A stretch of DNA of 64,000 nt from Coraliomargarita algicola (lineage in GTDB: Bacteria; Verrucomicrobiota; Verrucomicrobiia; Opitutales; Coraliomargaritaceae): NCBI RefSeq assembly GCF_033878955.1, contig NZ_CP138858.1, forward strand, positions 4,615,001 to 4,679,000, written 5' to 3'. The notes under the pieces were generated by a model. That model did not search any database, was not told where the DNA came from, and saw nothing but the letters and a program-made list of their open reading frames with translations. A program made the position numbers and the translations under genes. Positions 36,782 to 46,800 of the stretch are shown here, in pieces (position 1 is the stretch's first letter; every line of letters begins with the position of its first letter).

Positions 36782-36793
36782 AGTCATCCTTTT

Positions 36794-36839
36794 CAGTGTC
36801 CCGCCCTATGCCTTGCATGCGGCATAGGGCGGGGCACTG
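36794..36839. terminator. Long stem-loop between the two beta-strand-repeat genes
   Basis: CAGTGTCCCGCCCTATGCC (36794-36812) pairs with GGCATAGGGCGGGGCACTG (36821-36839), a 19-bp stem with one G-U type mismatch and an 8-base loop. It lacks a U-tract, so it may be a 3' stabiliser, a bidirectional barrier or a poor terminator rather than a classic one. Confidence 0.5.
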
Positions 36840-36964
36840 GAGTCACTGGTGAGCTTGCTCACCGCGCAAACAGTTAAGTTGCGCAATGATACTGTGCGAA
36901 TTGAAGTGTCAAGGAAGTGTAAAGAAAAACTATTGACTCTTCTTACTGTGATAGTCTTTAGTTT

Positions 36965-36978
36965 ATTCGACGACGTAT
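36965..36978 (+). promoter_or_regulatory. ATTCGACG-type operator upstream of the second beta-strand-repeat gene
   Basis: ATTCGACGACGTAT is a relative of the 14-mer at 34420 and of those at 56590 and 56726. It lies 48 bases before the ATG at 37027. A TTGACT (36933-36938) stands upstream. Confidence 0.5.
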
Positions 36979-37026
36979 TAACTTACGTGTCATTCTCATA
37001 CTTGCAACCTACCCCTCTTATTGCTT

Positions 37027-39290
37027 ATGAACAAACCCCTACAATTCTCTAGTGGACTAATTGGTACCTGCCTGGCGATGACTGGTTTGGCCACTGTTGA
37101 TCTCAAAGCCGATACTGTTACCTGGACGAGTTCTGTCAACGGAAACTGGAGCGATGGCGCCAACTGGGATACGAGCCCGAATCCTCCTGCGACCAGTGGA
37201 GACGATATCATCTTTCAGGCTCCAGCAGCAAATTACGTTAGCACGGTGGATGCCACATGGGCGACAGCGGGTGCTGTGAATAGTCTTACTTTTAGTAATG
37301 GCACGACTTTAGACAATTACACTCTGGATACGGGTGCGAATACGTTGGGTATCGGTGCGGGGGGGATTACGAATCTTCGCGATGCAAGCAATGGCAGTGT
37401 GTATCTCACGGGCGCGATTGAAGCGACTGCGAACCAGACTTGGACCCAGAGCTCAACGAATGGGAATCGTGGTAAGCTTTACATGTCCGCTGATTTAAGT
37501 GGTAGCGGCGATATTACGATATCCGGGGTCAACGGTACGGCCTTCTATTTTGATGGAGGGAGTTCGGCCGCTTATGACGGTAATTTTATTTTAGACGGCA
37601 TTGGTGTGCTCTATCTCCTGGGCAACGATCAAGTCAACCGTTTGGGCACAAACGCCATTCAGTGGCAAAATAATAGTTCGACGGGCGTTTTTTATAACAA
37701 TCTGTCTGGTGCGGACCAAGCGCTCAGTATGAACACGCCGATCTTCTTTGATTCACAGTCCGGAGGCACTCGGACTATTGAATTTTCGGGCTCTTTGACT
37801 GGAAACTCAACGATGGACATCACGGGGGCCTGGACGGGAGAACTCAACGGAGGCTTCCGTATTTTTAATCAGGAAGATGCTCTGCTGGTGCGCTTTAAAC
37901 AGGATGGCTCAACTTTGACCTCTTCCAAAGGATCCGGGAATCAGACGAACTCTGCGGTTTATTTGACGATGGGCGACTTCTCAATCGAGAATAATAATGC
38001 GTTCGGTTCGGGCGAAGATGCGGTGAGTATTTCGTTGGGGAACGGTGGTGCGACCACGCAGGGCCTAGCGGACGCATCCTTTACCGCGATTGATGGCATT
38101 ACGGTGAACTCTGATCTGTGGGCCAATTCTGTCTGGAACAACACAGAGAATGCGGCGATGTCGAATGTTGTGACGATCGGTGTGCGGGATGCGGATGCTA
38201 CGGCCACCTTTAACGGGAAGCTGACGGTGCAGCGTGTGAGCTACAATGCAGATGTCGCAACGATGAATAAGCAGCGGAGTCCCAATGTGCACTTGATGGC
38301 CGTCGGCGGCTCAACTGCAAGCTTCACGGGTGACATTGTGGATGATCAATATGGAGAAGGTTTTCGTTATGCCCCGGTCATCATCGATGGCGGGGGGGCA
38401 GTCATTCTCTCCGGAGCCAATAGTAGTTACCGTGGAGGCACCAGTGTGATCGAAGGCACGACATTCTATGCGAATGGTGGTTCTGGAGCCTCGGGTTCGA
38501 CAACAGGTTCTGGTAGTCTGCAGGTCGGTTATGATTCAGCTGCGATTACGGGGGATATGAGCTCGGGGCAGTCTTATATCACCGGAGTGGATACCAGCAA
38601 CTTACACGTCGGGCAGAGCCTCTCTGGTGCTGGCATTGCTGAAGGCACATTTATCACCTACATTCATCCGACGATTGCGGGGCGCATTGAACTATCGGAA
38701 GCACTGACCGCAGACGGCACCGGAGTCTCTATAACAGTCGCGGCGGAAACGGGTGTGCTCGGCGGTTCGGGCATGATTAAGCCAGGCGTCGTCAATAGTG
38801 TCGATCAATCGATTTCAGTGGCCAGTGGCTCATCGATTGCACCAGGGAACAGCATCGGCACCTTGACCTTAAACGGAGCCGATACGAGTGCAGCCTTGCT
38901 GACCATGGATGCCGGAGCGGCCTTCAATTTCGAGGTGGATGGCTCTGGGGGTGCCTCTGATCAATTGCAGTTTTGGAATTATGTTTCAGGGGATCTCGTG
39001 CTGAATAATAATGACCTGAACATTACCCTTTCGGGACTGAGCTTGCGGGAGAATACACGGTATCGCTATTTGAGTTCTACAGCGATGATGGCAGCACCAT
39101 TATTGGAAGCGATTTGACGAGTGGACTGGTTCTTAATTTAGGCGAAGGTATTGGCGGTGGCACTCTGAACTTCAATGACGGCACCGGGTCGATTGAGCTG
39201 ACATACACTGTCGTGCCTGAGCCAAGTATGTTTGCTTTGGTGAGCATCGTTCTCGGGTCAACTGTGATGCTGCGTCGCCGTCGCGGGTAG
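37027..39290 (+). pseudogene. PEP-CTERM beta-strand-repeat protein (paralog 2), one-base frameshift before the sorting signal
   Basis: A paralog of the 34556 protein with the same plan: signal peptide, TVTWTSSVNGNWSDGANWDT, Gly/Ser/Thr-rich beta repeats, and the block SVASGSSIAPGNSIGTLTLN. The first frame ends at 39117 after TLSGLSLRENTRYRYLSS. In paralog 1 the same place reads TLSGTELAGEYTVALFEF, coded from TCGGGGACT, whereas here it is TCGGGACT: one G is missing from a G run near 39032-39035. In the restored frame the sequence continues to VVPEPSMFALVSIV and LRRRRG, ending at 39290. As read, the protein would lack its PEP-CTERM tail and would not be sorted. This is either a true inactivation, phase variation or a sequencing error. 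Confidence 0.85.
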
Positions 39291-39305
39291 TGCCGCCAAC
39301 AGGGT

Positions 39306-40421
39306 TTATTTCTTGCGAATCAGTTTGGGGGGGCAGCCAGTCGCCGCCTTAAAGGCCCTCGAAAATGAGGCGGCAGACGAATACTGCAAATCCTCCGCAA
39401 TGCTTTCTATCGGCAGCGAAGAAGAGCGGAGTAATTCTCTGGCCTTCTCGATGCGACGTGCGGAAATTTCGCTATGGATGCTTCGACCTCGATTGCTATT
39501 GAAGCGTCGTTCGAGTGTTCTGCGGTTCGTGCCGACGGCCATCGCGACCTCTGATACAGAGAGTGCTTGATGGCACTTGGAGGTGATATACTCCAAGGCT
39601 TTGCGGACGAGTGGATCGTCGCTGTAATCCGCACGGGTCGAGCGTCGTGCAATGATCTCAGAAGCTTCCACTAAGGTGATACTTGGCGTGGCTTCTCCAT
39701 GGATGCGTTTTTCAAGGAGCATGGCGGCTTGCTGGCCGATGCGTCGACTGGGGATCTGGATACTCGACATGGGGGGCTGAATCAAACTGCAGAGGATTTC
39801 ATCCTGCCCGACAGTGAGTACGCTGATGCTTTCCGGGATGGCTTTTCCTGCCAATTTGCATGCCTCGATGAGTTTTCTACCGAGCGTGCAGTCGAAGGTG
39901 AAAATGGCCGTCGGGGTGGGGAGCGCTTGTAACCAAGGTACGATCGCTTTGGTAGTGCTTGCATTGTCCGTATCCAATACGCGCAGCTCGAGGTCTGCCG
40001 CGAGGACTTGTTTCTCAAAGCCGGCTTGCCGGGCGATCGAATGCGGGTTGCTGGTGTTTCCTATAAAGGCAAGAGCGGCTCTAGGATTCAACGACAGGTG
40101 CTCAAAAGCTAATCGACCGATCTGGGCTTCATCTGGCACCACGCAAGGGTGTGGGTATTCTGGATGAATCGGGCGTGCGGTTTCTATAATTGGGATCCTT
40201 CGGGATTCCGCCCAACGGCTTAAGTTCTGATCGCAACCAAAGGTGATGATGCCATCGATGTTCGTATTCTCGATGGCATGAAGTGATTCGATGCTAGCTG
40301 ATTGGATGATTTCGACATCCCAACCTCGTTCGATTGCGTATTGGCCCGCACCGACAGTGCGCTGACGCGTGAACTCATATTGATGACTGATACAAATCGC
40401 GATTTTTAAGGGCGTGGTCAT
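39306..40421 (-). CDS. XylR-like regulator: LacI-type sugar sensor with C-terminal AraC HTH
   Basis: A regulator of 371 residues from the ATG at 40421 (the frame is open further upstream to 40580, but the MTTPLKIAICISHQYEFTRQ start fits the family). The N-terminal two-thirds are a periplasmic-binding-protein-like sugar sensor (WDVEIIQSASIESLHAIE, IDGIITFGCDQ, ISVLTVGQDEILCSLIQPPM, IPSRRIGQQAAMLLEKRI). The C-terminus is an AraC domain with VSEVAMAVGTNRRTLERRF and IESIAEDLQYSSAASFSRAF. This fusion is typical of XylR-type regulators in Proteobacteria, Planctomycetes and Verrucomicrobia. It is divergent from the GH42-led operon, which it most likely controls, and its ligand is probably a sugar from that pathway (inference). 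Confidence 0.93.
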   Translation of the reverse strand: MTTPLKIAICISHQYEFTRQRTVGAGQYAIERGWDVEIIQSASIESLHAIENTNIDGIITFGCDQNLSRWAESRRIPIIETARPIHPEYPHPCVVPDEAQIGRLAFEHLSLNPRAALAFIGNTSNPHSIARQAGFEKQVLAADLELRVLDTDNASTTKAIVPWLQALPTPTAIFTFDCTLGRKLIEACKLAGKAIPESISVLTVGQDEILCSLIQPPMSSIQIPSRRIGQQAAMLLEKRIHGEATPSITLVEASEIIARRSTRADYSDDPLVRKALEYITSKCHQALSVSEVAMAVGTNRRTLERRFNSNRGRSIHSEISARRIEKARELLRSSSLPIESIAEDLQYSSAASFSRAFKAATGCPPKLIRKK

Positions 40422-40595
40422 TTTAGGGGGTAGGTCGAGTATTGTGAGGAAATGTCGCAATTTGCAAAGAAATATTCGCAAAGCGAAATGGTTACTTTCG
40501 ATGATACAGTATAGAATCGGTGCACAAATTATCTCATGGATTCTCCCAGATCGCCTGACCTGGGAGTGAACGAACCCCAAACTACGTACTTATAG
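40422..40595. promoter_or_regulatory. Divergent regulatory region of the XylR-like regulator and the GH42 operon
   Basis: Two TnTCGCAA/ATTCGCAA-type elements lie 21 bases apart, at about 40453-40460 (ATGTCGCAA) and 40474-40481 (ATTCGCAA), the two-helical-turn spacing common for AraC/XylR sites. The second is also half of the perfect palindrome TTCGCAAAGCGAA (40475-40487). A further inverted pair GCAATTTGC (40457-40465) overlaps the first. These are plausible binding sites for the adjacent regulator. Confidence 0.5.
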
Positions 40596-42749
40596 ATGTC
40601 GCAGTCTGCCCCAAAAAATTTCTTCCCTGTAGGTGCTTCGTATGCGCCGCTCGCCAAAGCGCGTGAAGTCAGTATCGACCAATGGGAGGAGGATATAGCG
40701 AATATGCAGGAACTCGGGCTGAATGTTTTTCGGCTCTTCATTTGCTGGGATCGCGTTGAGATCCAACGCGGCCAACGTGATTTTTCGCGGATCGACCATG
40801 CTTTTGATCTGGCGGCTAAAAAGGGCGTCAAAGTCTTGGCCAACGTGGGCGGAACTTTCAGTAGCCTGCAGGGGATTTATTCGCCACGCTGGCTAGTCAA
40901 TGAATGTGGTTGCACGCTTTTAACTCCAACGCAGGGAGCGACTCCTGAACTGAAGGCCAATCGCTTCTACCTGTGCTACGACGATCCGACTTATCAGCGC
41001 GAAGCAAAAGCTTTTATTCAAGAAGCGGTGGCCCGCTATCAGAATCATCCCGCGCTGTTGGCATGGTCGGGGTGGAATGAGCCGAGACTTTCTGAGTGTT
41101 TCTGTGAGCATTCGATCGCGGCGTTTCGTTCATTTCTGAAAGATAAGTATCACTCATTGGAGGGCTTGATGGAAGCGTGGAGCACCGAGTTTCCTCTCCG
41201 CTTCGATAGTTGGGACGAAGTCTACCCACAGGCACAGGCGGGCTTTGAGCATGGAGGCTATGCGCCCTATATTGACTGGAAATCTTTTGTCGCGGGTAAT
41301 CGTACCAATAAGTTTAATCTAGTTCAGTCATGGATCAAAGAAGTCGATGCGACGACTCCAGTGATTTCACATATCGCAGTGCCGTCGGAGGCAGATATCT
41401 TTGGCGAAGAAGACATTCTTGGAGTGAGCATTTACACGGTGCATCGGCAGGGGAAGATCGGTGAGTTTACGCCCTATTACTTTACTTTTGTTCAGAATGC
41501 TTGGCGCATACAGGAAGGCTTTCAACCGAATCGGGCCGATCCCGATGGATTCTGGGTGGTGGAGACCGAGGCGGGGCCTGTGTCTTGGGTGCACGGTATG
41601 CAGCCCTACACCTATTCACCACGTAAGATGAATGCGCGGGATATGCACTATATTGCCTTTGGTGCCCGCTCGCTCATTCGTTGGCTCTACCGGAGTCGCG
41701 TGTCGGATGCCCAGGCAGGTGAGTTCAATCTGGTTGGCTGGGATGGACGCGTTACGCCGAGAGCCGAGGAGTTTGGGCGTTTGGGGCAGTTTCTCAATCA
41801 ACATGCCGACTTATTTCTCAATCATCATACCGATCATTCAGGGGTGATGATTTTGGACTCCACGGATTGCTCGACCTTGGCGGCGGCCGAGGGGTATTAT
41901 GGGCGCTATTGGACCAATGTCCCGTATTTATATAATGCCTTTCTGCACATCGGTGTGCGGCCTCAAGTTTGTAACGCACGCCAAATTATGGAGGGTATTT
42001 TGGACGGAGTGAAAGTGCTCTACATTCCATTTCGCCCCTATGTGTCCGATGCCATGGCGTCTGTTTTGCGTAGCTTTGTCGAGGCGGGCGGCACGCTGAT
42101 CGCCGAGTCTCCCTTTGCCATCAAGAATATGGAAGGCGTCCATCATGAAGTGACTCCTGGGAAAATGACCGATGTGTTTGGGGCACAAGTTTATGATCTT
42201 GGCCGTATTCAAGAAGCGACTTGTGGCGGTATCCCTGCCGCTGATTTTAAGGCGGAAATCGATGTTCAAACTGCACTGGTTGAAGCGAGTTTTGAAAATG
42301 GAGATCCTGCAATTGTTAGTCACCGCTTTGGTCGTGGCACTGCCGTGCTCTATGCATCGCTTTTGAGTAATGCCTATCAACTCAATGAACCTTTTCAAGC
42401 TGAAGACCTCAAGCTGCCCACAATTAGCTACGCCGAAGGTGAAGCATTCCGACAAGAGTTACGCCAACGAGTTCAGGCGGCAGGGATTGAGCCCGCGTGG
42501 GAATTGAGTGACATCAGTGATGAGAGTCGCATCAATATACAGGTGATTATTCGGCAGTTACCTGATGGGCGCCGGATGATCTTTATTCTTAATATGGATG
42601 ACAAAGCGAATACATGTACGCTCCGCATTCCTGGGCTGAATGATGTTGAGGAAATTGGAAATTCCGAGACCGAGTGTGCCGTTGTCCTTGAGTCGGATCA
42701 GATTCAAGTGCGTTTAAATGAATGGGGTTGGACGGTGTTATGCGGATAG
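40596..42749 (+). CDS. GH42-like beta-galactosidase
   Basis: A 717-residue glycosidase resembling family GH42. The TIM barrel holds the acid/base in LLAWSGWNEPRLSECFC (E162) and the probable nucleophile in FWVVETEAGPVSWVHG (E323). A second, flavodoxin-like domain follows (VKVLYIPFRPYVSDAMASVL, EAGGTLIAESPFAIKN), then a C-terminal beta domain. There is no signal peptide, so it is cytoplasmic and acts on imported beta-galactosides or related glycosides such as arabino- or fucosyl-galactosides. It is the first gene of a five-gene operon and overlaps the SGNH gene by 10 bases. The ATG at 40596 has no Shine-Dalgarno sequence. Confidence 0.9.
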   Translation: MSQSAPKNFFPVGASYAPLAKAREVSIDQWEEDIANMQELGLNVFRLFICWDRVEIQRGQRDFSRIDHAFDLAAKKGVKVLANVGGTFSSLQGIYSPRWLVNECGCTLLTPTQGATPELKANRFYLCYDDPTYQREAKAFIQEAVARYQNHPALLAWSGWNEPRLSECFCEHSIAAFRSFLKDKYHSLEGLMEAWSTEFPLRFDSWDEVYPQAQAGFEHGGYAPYIDWKSFVAGNRTNKFNLVQSWIKEVDATTPVISHIAVPSEADIFGEEDILGVSIYTVHRQGKIGEFTPYYFTFVQNAWRIQEGFQPNRADPDGFWVVETEAGPVSWVHGMQPYTYSPRKMNARDMHYIAFGARSLIRWLYRSRVSDAQAGEFNLVGWDGRVTPRAEEFGRLGQFLNQHADLFLNHHTDHSGVMILDSTDCSTLAAAEGYYGRYWTNVPYLYNAFLHIGVRPQVCNARQIMEGILDGVKVLYIPFRPYVSDAMASVLRSFVEAGGTLIAESPFAIKNMEGVHHEVTPGKMTDVFGAQVYDLGRIQEATCGGIPAADFKAEIDVQTALVEASFENGDPAIVSHRFGRGTAVLYASLLSNAYQLNEPFQAEDLKLPTISYAEGEAFRQELRQRVQAAGIEPAWELSDISDESRINIQVIIRQLPDGRRMIFILNMDDKANTCTLRIPGLNDVEEIGNSETECAVVLESDQIQVRLNEWGWTVLCG

Positions 42750-43819
42750 ACGAGATTGATTCAAATTTTCGATCTCAACAGATCGGAGATGAAGTCATCC
42801 ATTTCCTCGATGCGAGGAAAGCTCCCTTCGTTGTCGAAGGATTCCCTTGGTCGCGGACCGATCAAGCGCTGTATCGTTTGCCACCGCATTTTACGAAAAA
42901 TGAAGTGAATGAAGGGCAACTGCGATTGGCACATCACACCAGTGGGGGAGTCGTCCGTTTTGCGACTGATGCTCGGTATATCGCTCTGCGCGCAAGCCTG
43001 CATGAGAACTGCGATATGGACCACATGCCACGCACGGGAAGCATGGGCTTTGACTTGTATCGTGGGCATGGGGCCGATTCGATTCATGTGGCCACTGTAA
43101 AGCCGCAGCGCGATCAGATTCAGATCGAGCAAATTATAGTGGGTAATGAGGCAGGCATGCAGGAGTGGTTGCTGCATCTGCCTTTGTATAGCGGTGTCGA
43201 TTCGCTTGAAATCGGAGTGAGTCCCGACGCAATGATTAAAGAGCCGATGCCGCATCGAATCGAGGCTCCCGTCGCATTCTATGGCTCTTCGATCACCCAA
43301 GGCGCTTGCGCTTCGCGTCCCGGAAACGCCTATCCAGCCATGCTCTGCCGAGAGATGGACGTGGAGTTGATCAATCTTGGTTTTGCGGGGGCGGCCCACG
43401 GAGAGATGTCACTGGCAGAGGCGATCAGTGAGCTTCAGCTCAGTGCCTTCGTGATGGACTATGATCATAACCCCGCCACGGTGGAGCCCTTGCGAGCGAC
43501 GCATGAACCCTTTTTTAAAATCATTCGAGAAAGACAGCCTGACTTGCCCATTCTCCTTATTTCACGCTGTGACTTTTGGGATTATAAAAATACCGAAGCC
43601 TGTCGCGAGCGACGCGAGGTGATTCGCCGTACGTGGCGTCATGCCAATGCGTGCGGAGACCAGAATGTTTACTTTATCGATGGCGAGCAACTCTTTGGTG
43701 ATCGGCATCGTCCTTGGTGTACCGTCGATACCTGCCATCCAAATGATTTAGGCTTCTACAAAATCTTCGAGCATGTGCTTCCTATACTCAAGCAAGCGCT
43801 TTCAAACCATTCTTACTAA
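42740..43819 (+). CDS. SGNH/GDSL esterase with N-terminal GxDLY-type domain
   Basis: A 359-residue enzyme from the ATG at 42740, which overlaps the GH42 stop by 10 bases (an in-frame start at 42722 is less likely). An N-terminal beta domain carries GSMGFDLYRG, the GxDLY motif typical of the domain fused to one SGNH group. The hydrolase domain has the nucleophile block FYGSSITQGA, block II LGFAGAAHGE (Gly), block III DYDHN, and the catalytic Asp/His in CTVDTCHPNDLG. Such enzymes often remove acetyl or other acyl groups from glycans. No signal peptide is seen, so it is presumably cytoplasmic. It lies within the GH42 operon, next to the large secreted hydrolase. Confidence 0.9.
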   Translation: MRIDEIDSNFRSQQIGDEVIHFLDARKAPFVVEGFPWSRTDQALYRLPPHFTKNEVNEGQLRLAHHTSGGVVRFATDARYIALRASLHENCDMDHMPRTGSMGFDLYRGHGADSIHVATVKPQRDQIQIEQIIVGNEAGMQEWLLHLPLYSGVDSLEIGVSPDAMIKEPMPHRIEAPVAFYGSSITQGACASRPGNAYPAMLCREMDVELINLGFAGAAHGEMSLAEAISELQLSAFVMDYDHNPATVEPLRATHEPFFKIIRERQPDLPILLISRCDFWDYKNTEACRERREVIRRTWRHANACGDQNVYFIDGEQLFGDRHRPWCTVDTCHPNDLGFYKIFEHVLPILKQALSNHSY

Positions 43820-43829
43820 GTCTTTCAAT

Positions 43830-46800
43830 ATGTTAAAAAATACCCCCTCTAAAGTAATGTTTCGTGCGGCGACTTTGATCGCTACAATTTTGAGTAGTCA
43901 ATCGGCCGTCGCCAACGATGCGCTCGGTCAGCTTCCGGATCCGACTCCCTATCTCGAGGCGAGTAGCTATGCCAAGCAAACGCCTGTATTCAATGTGGGC
44001 TCTTTCTCTCTGGATGGATCGATGCACCAGCAAGCGTCCTACGCAGTGGGCAATAAAGCTGTGTTTGTCCGTAGAATCGAAGGACGAAACAAGATTGTGA
44101 ATGATGCCTCGGTCACCATTTACGCAGACGGCAAGCAGGTGGGGCGACTCAGTTTCTGGGGGCAGAATCAATACGGACACGGCACCCCATTTCAAGGTTT
44201 AGAGGGGCAACCTGAACAGCTGAGTATCGATGAGACTGCTGAAACGATTCATTACCGAAAGCCTTATCGGACGCAAAGCGGGCGTGTTGCAAGCTTTAGC
44301 TATACTCTGAGTGCCTTGGATGATTCATGCATTCAGCTTGCCTATGATCGGGGGATTAGCGAAGAGGAACTGGAAGACGAACCCGCGATCGCTTTGAATT
44401 TTTCCTCGCGTGAGAATCATCGGGGTAAGCGTTTTTCCTTTGGTGGCGAAGCGTATGAACAAATGGCAGCTGCGGCACTCATGGAGGTCGGGTTGACTGA
44501 GCGCAGACCCGTCTCTGGCGACATTGCCTTTGAAGCTTCGAACCCCGCAGAATCTTACACGATTCAGTTGCCGGCAGGCAGTCAGGGCACCCTACAGGAA
44601 AAATTTTTTATAGGCTACGGTAAAGAGATCTTCGATATCTATGCACGTATCGATCTACCCCAGCAGACCCAGGGCAGCTTGATCATCGATTTCGGTGCAG
44701 CGGCCGAACTCGAGCAGACGCCGCCCCCCGTCGGTGGCTTGGACTTCTGGAAGATGAATGGCTTTCACGTCCCAGAATCGCCTACTTTGAACCTTTTTCC
44801 GAATCCCAGTTTCGAACAAGGGCTTCGCTATTGGTCCTGGGGGGACAGTGGTTGGTATGTGGCAGAATCTCCGCCGCGCTATGACATCGTTGCCGAAGGC
44901 TTATTTGGCAAGAGCGCATTGATCCTGCGCACGACCCAGCACAAGGCACCGACGATGAAGTCCTTCCCACTCTCTTTGGATAATGGAAAAACCTATACGC
45001 TGAGTTTCTATGCGAAAACACAGACGAGCGCTCGATCGGATTTACGTGTGGCCTTATCAAGCACGGCACAGGGAGGCAAGTTTGTTGGTAAGCGCTGGGG
45101 CAATGTTTTTGGCGATGCAGATAACCCAGATGCGAAATTCACGCTGACGGATACATGGCAACGCTATTCACGGACCTTTGTCGCGGATGGTGCTGGTGTG
45201 CATGTGCAGTTGTCGGGCTATCAGAGCAATGTCTTGATTGATGGTTTTCAGCTTGAGGTGGGGGATTCGGTGAGTCCCTTTGCCTCGGACCCGATCGATG
45301 GATTCTTTACCACCGCTAATCCAGATAATGATTTGGTGTTCGGGGAACCGCTTGAGGCAGCCTTCGAATTTGTTGGTCAGCCGAACACTTCGGGGATGGT
45401 GGAAGTGCGTGTTGAAAACGCCTACCGAGAGGTGGTCTATTTGGCTCAGCTTGATATTGTGATGGGTGAATGCGGGGAGCAACGCGTGGCCCTGGATCTC
45501 GATCCGAAGCACTTGGGGCAAGGGATTTTCGGTATTCGTGCAGATTATCAAGTCGATGGCTACAAGACCTATACCGATTACTACCGGATGTCGATTATGG
45601 CTCCTTTGGATAACACGCATGCGACCAAGGATGTGATGGGGTCGAATGGAGGCTATGTGACGACCTCTCGCGGCGAAGATCTGGCACGGAAGTTTATGGA
45701 ATGGGGCTTAGGTTCCGCCAGCCATGGCTATATCGTGCGTGAAGGTCGGCCGACCCATATACAAGATTTCCAGAAGAAATATCGGATTGCCAATTACGTG
45801 CACACTATGTGCGGGAAAGTTGATGGCTTGGGGCAGGAACTCTTCCATACCAAGGAGGTGCCCCCAGAGTTACTCGAGCGCATTGAGAAAATTTCTTATG
45901 AAGAAGCGCTCAAATATGACCCCGAACAAGCTTTTAGTTGGGCATTTCACAATGAAGAAGAAGGTGGCTACCTGATTCGTAATGAAATGTATGATGAGTA
46001 TTTTAAGATACAGCAGGCCTTTATTAAAGGACTACGGAGGGCCCACCCTGATGTCTTAATTGCGCCGACCCATGGCACCAGTGGCTATTCCAAGTTGCGT
46101 GGTTACGATGCGATTGAAGGCTATCTAAAAGCTGCCGATAAACAGGGCTTCAAATATGATGCGATTTCGGTTCACCCATATTGGAATTTGGATAAAGGAA
46201 CGCTTTCGAGCTATGACCTCGATGAGGAGACCGCTCGCTTGCAGGCGCAGATGGCTCGCTACGGTTATGGAGAAGAGACGGCAATCTATTACCCGGAAGC
46301 CTTTAATGTGCCTTGGGTGAACATCCCTCAGTGGGGCGCCGATAAGTGGGGGGATTCCTATCGCACCGGCGGTAGCCCCACCTACGATATCGGAAATCGC
46401 GAGTTTATCCATGCCGCAAGTGCGGCCCGCTTATGGATCATGAGCTTGAAACACTGGCCACAATTGAAAACGACCAATGTCTGGATTTCGCGTCCCTTTG
46501 TAGATATTTATCTCTCACCCATTCTCATGTGTAAGGCTTCCAATACACTGGGACATCTGATGCCATGGGTGGAATTTCAAGAAGATATTAAGCCATTTCC
46601 GGGCGTGCGTGGTTACTCGTTTAAACTGGAAGATGGCTCAGGCATCGCCCCCATTTGGACCACCAATCACGATGTCGAGAATGGACTCAAGCGCGGTGCG
46701 AAGCTGCTCGTGAAATTTGATCAGCCGGTCGAATTCTATGATTTAATGGGTAATCAAAGACAGGTCGAAGCCGATTCAGCAGGCTATATAGAAATACCGC

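Noticed and set aside
36849..37052. A 67-codon frame before the second beta-strand-repeat gene
   Set aside because: It covers the putative operator and overlaps the start of a real gene in another frame; no family features.
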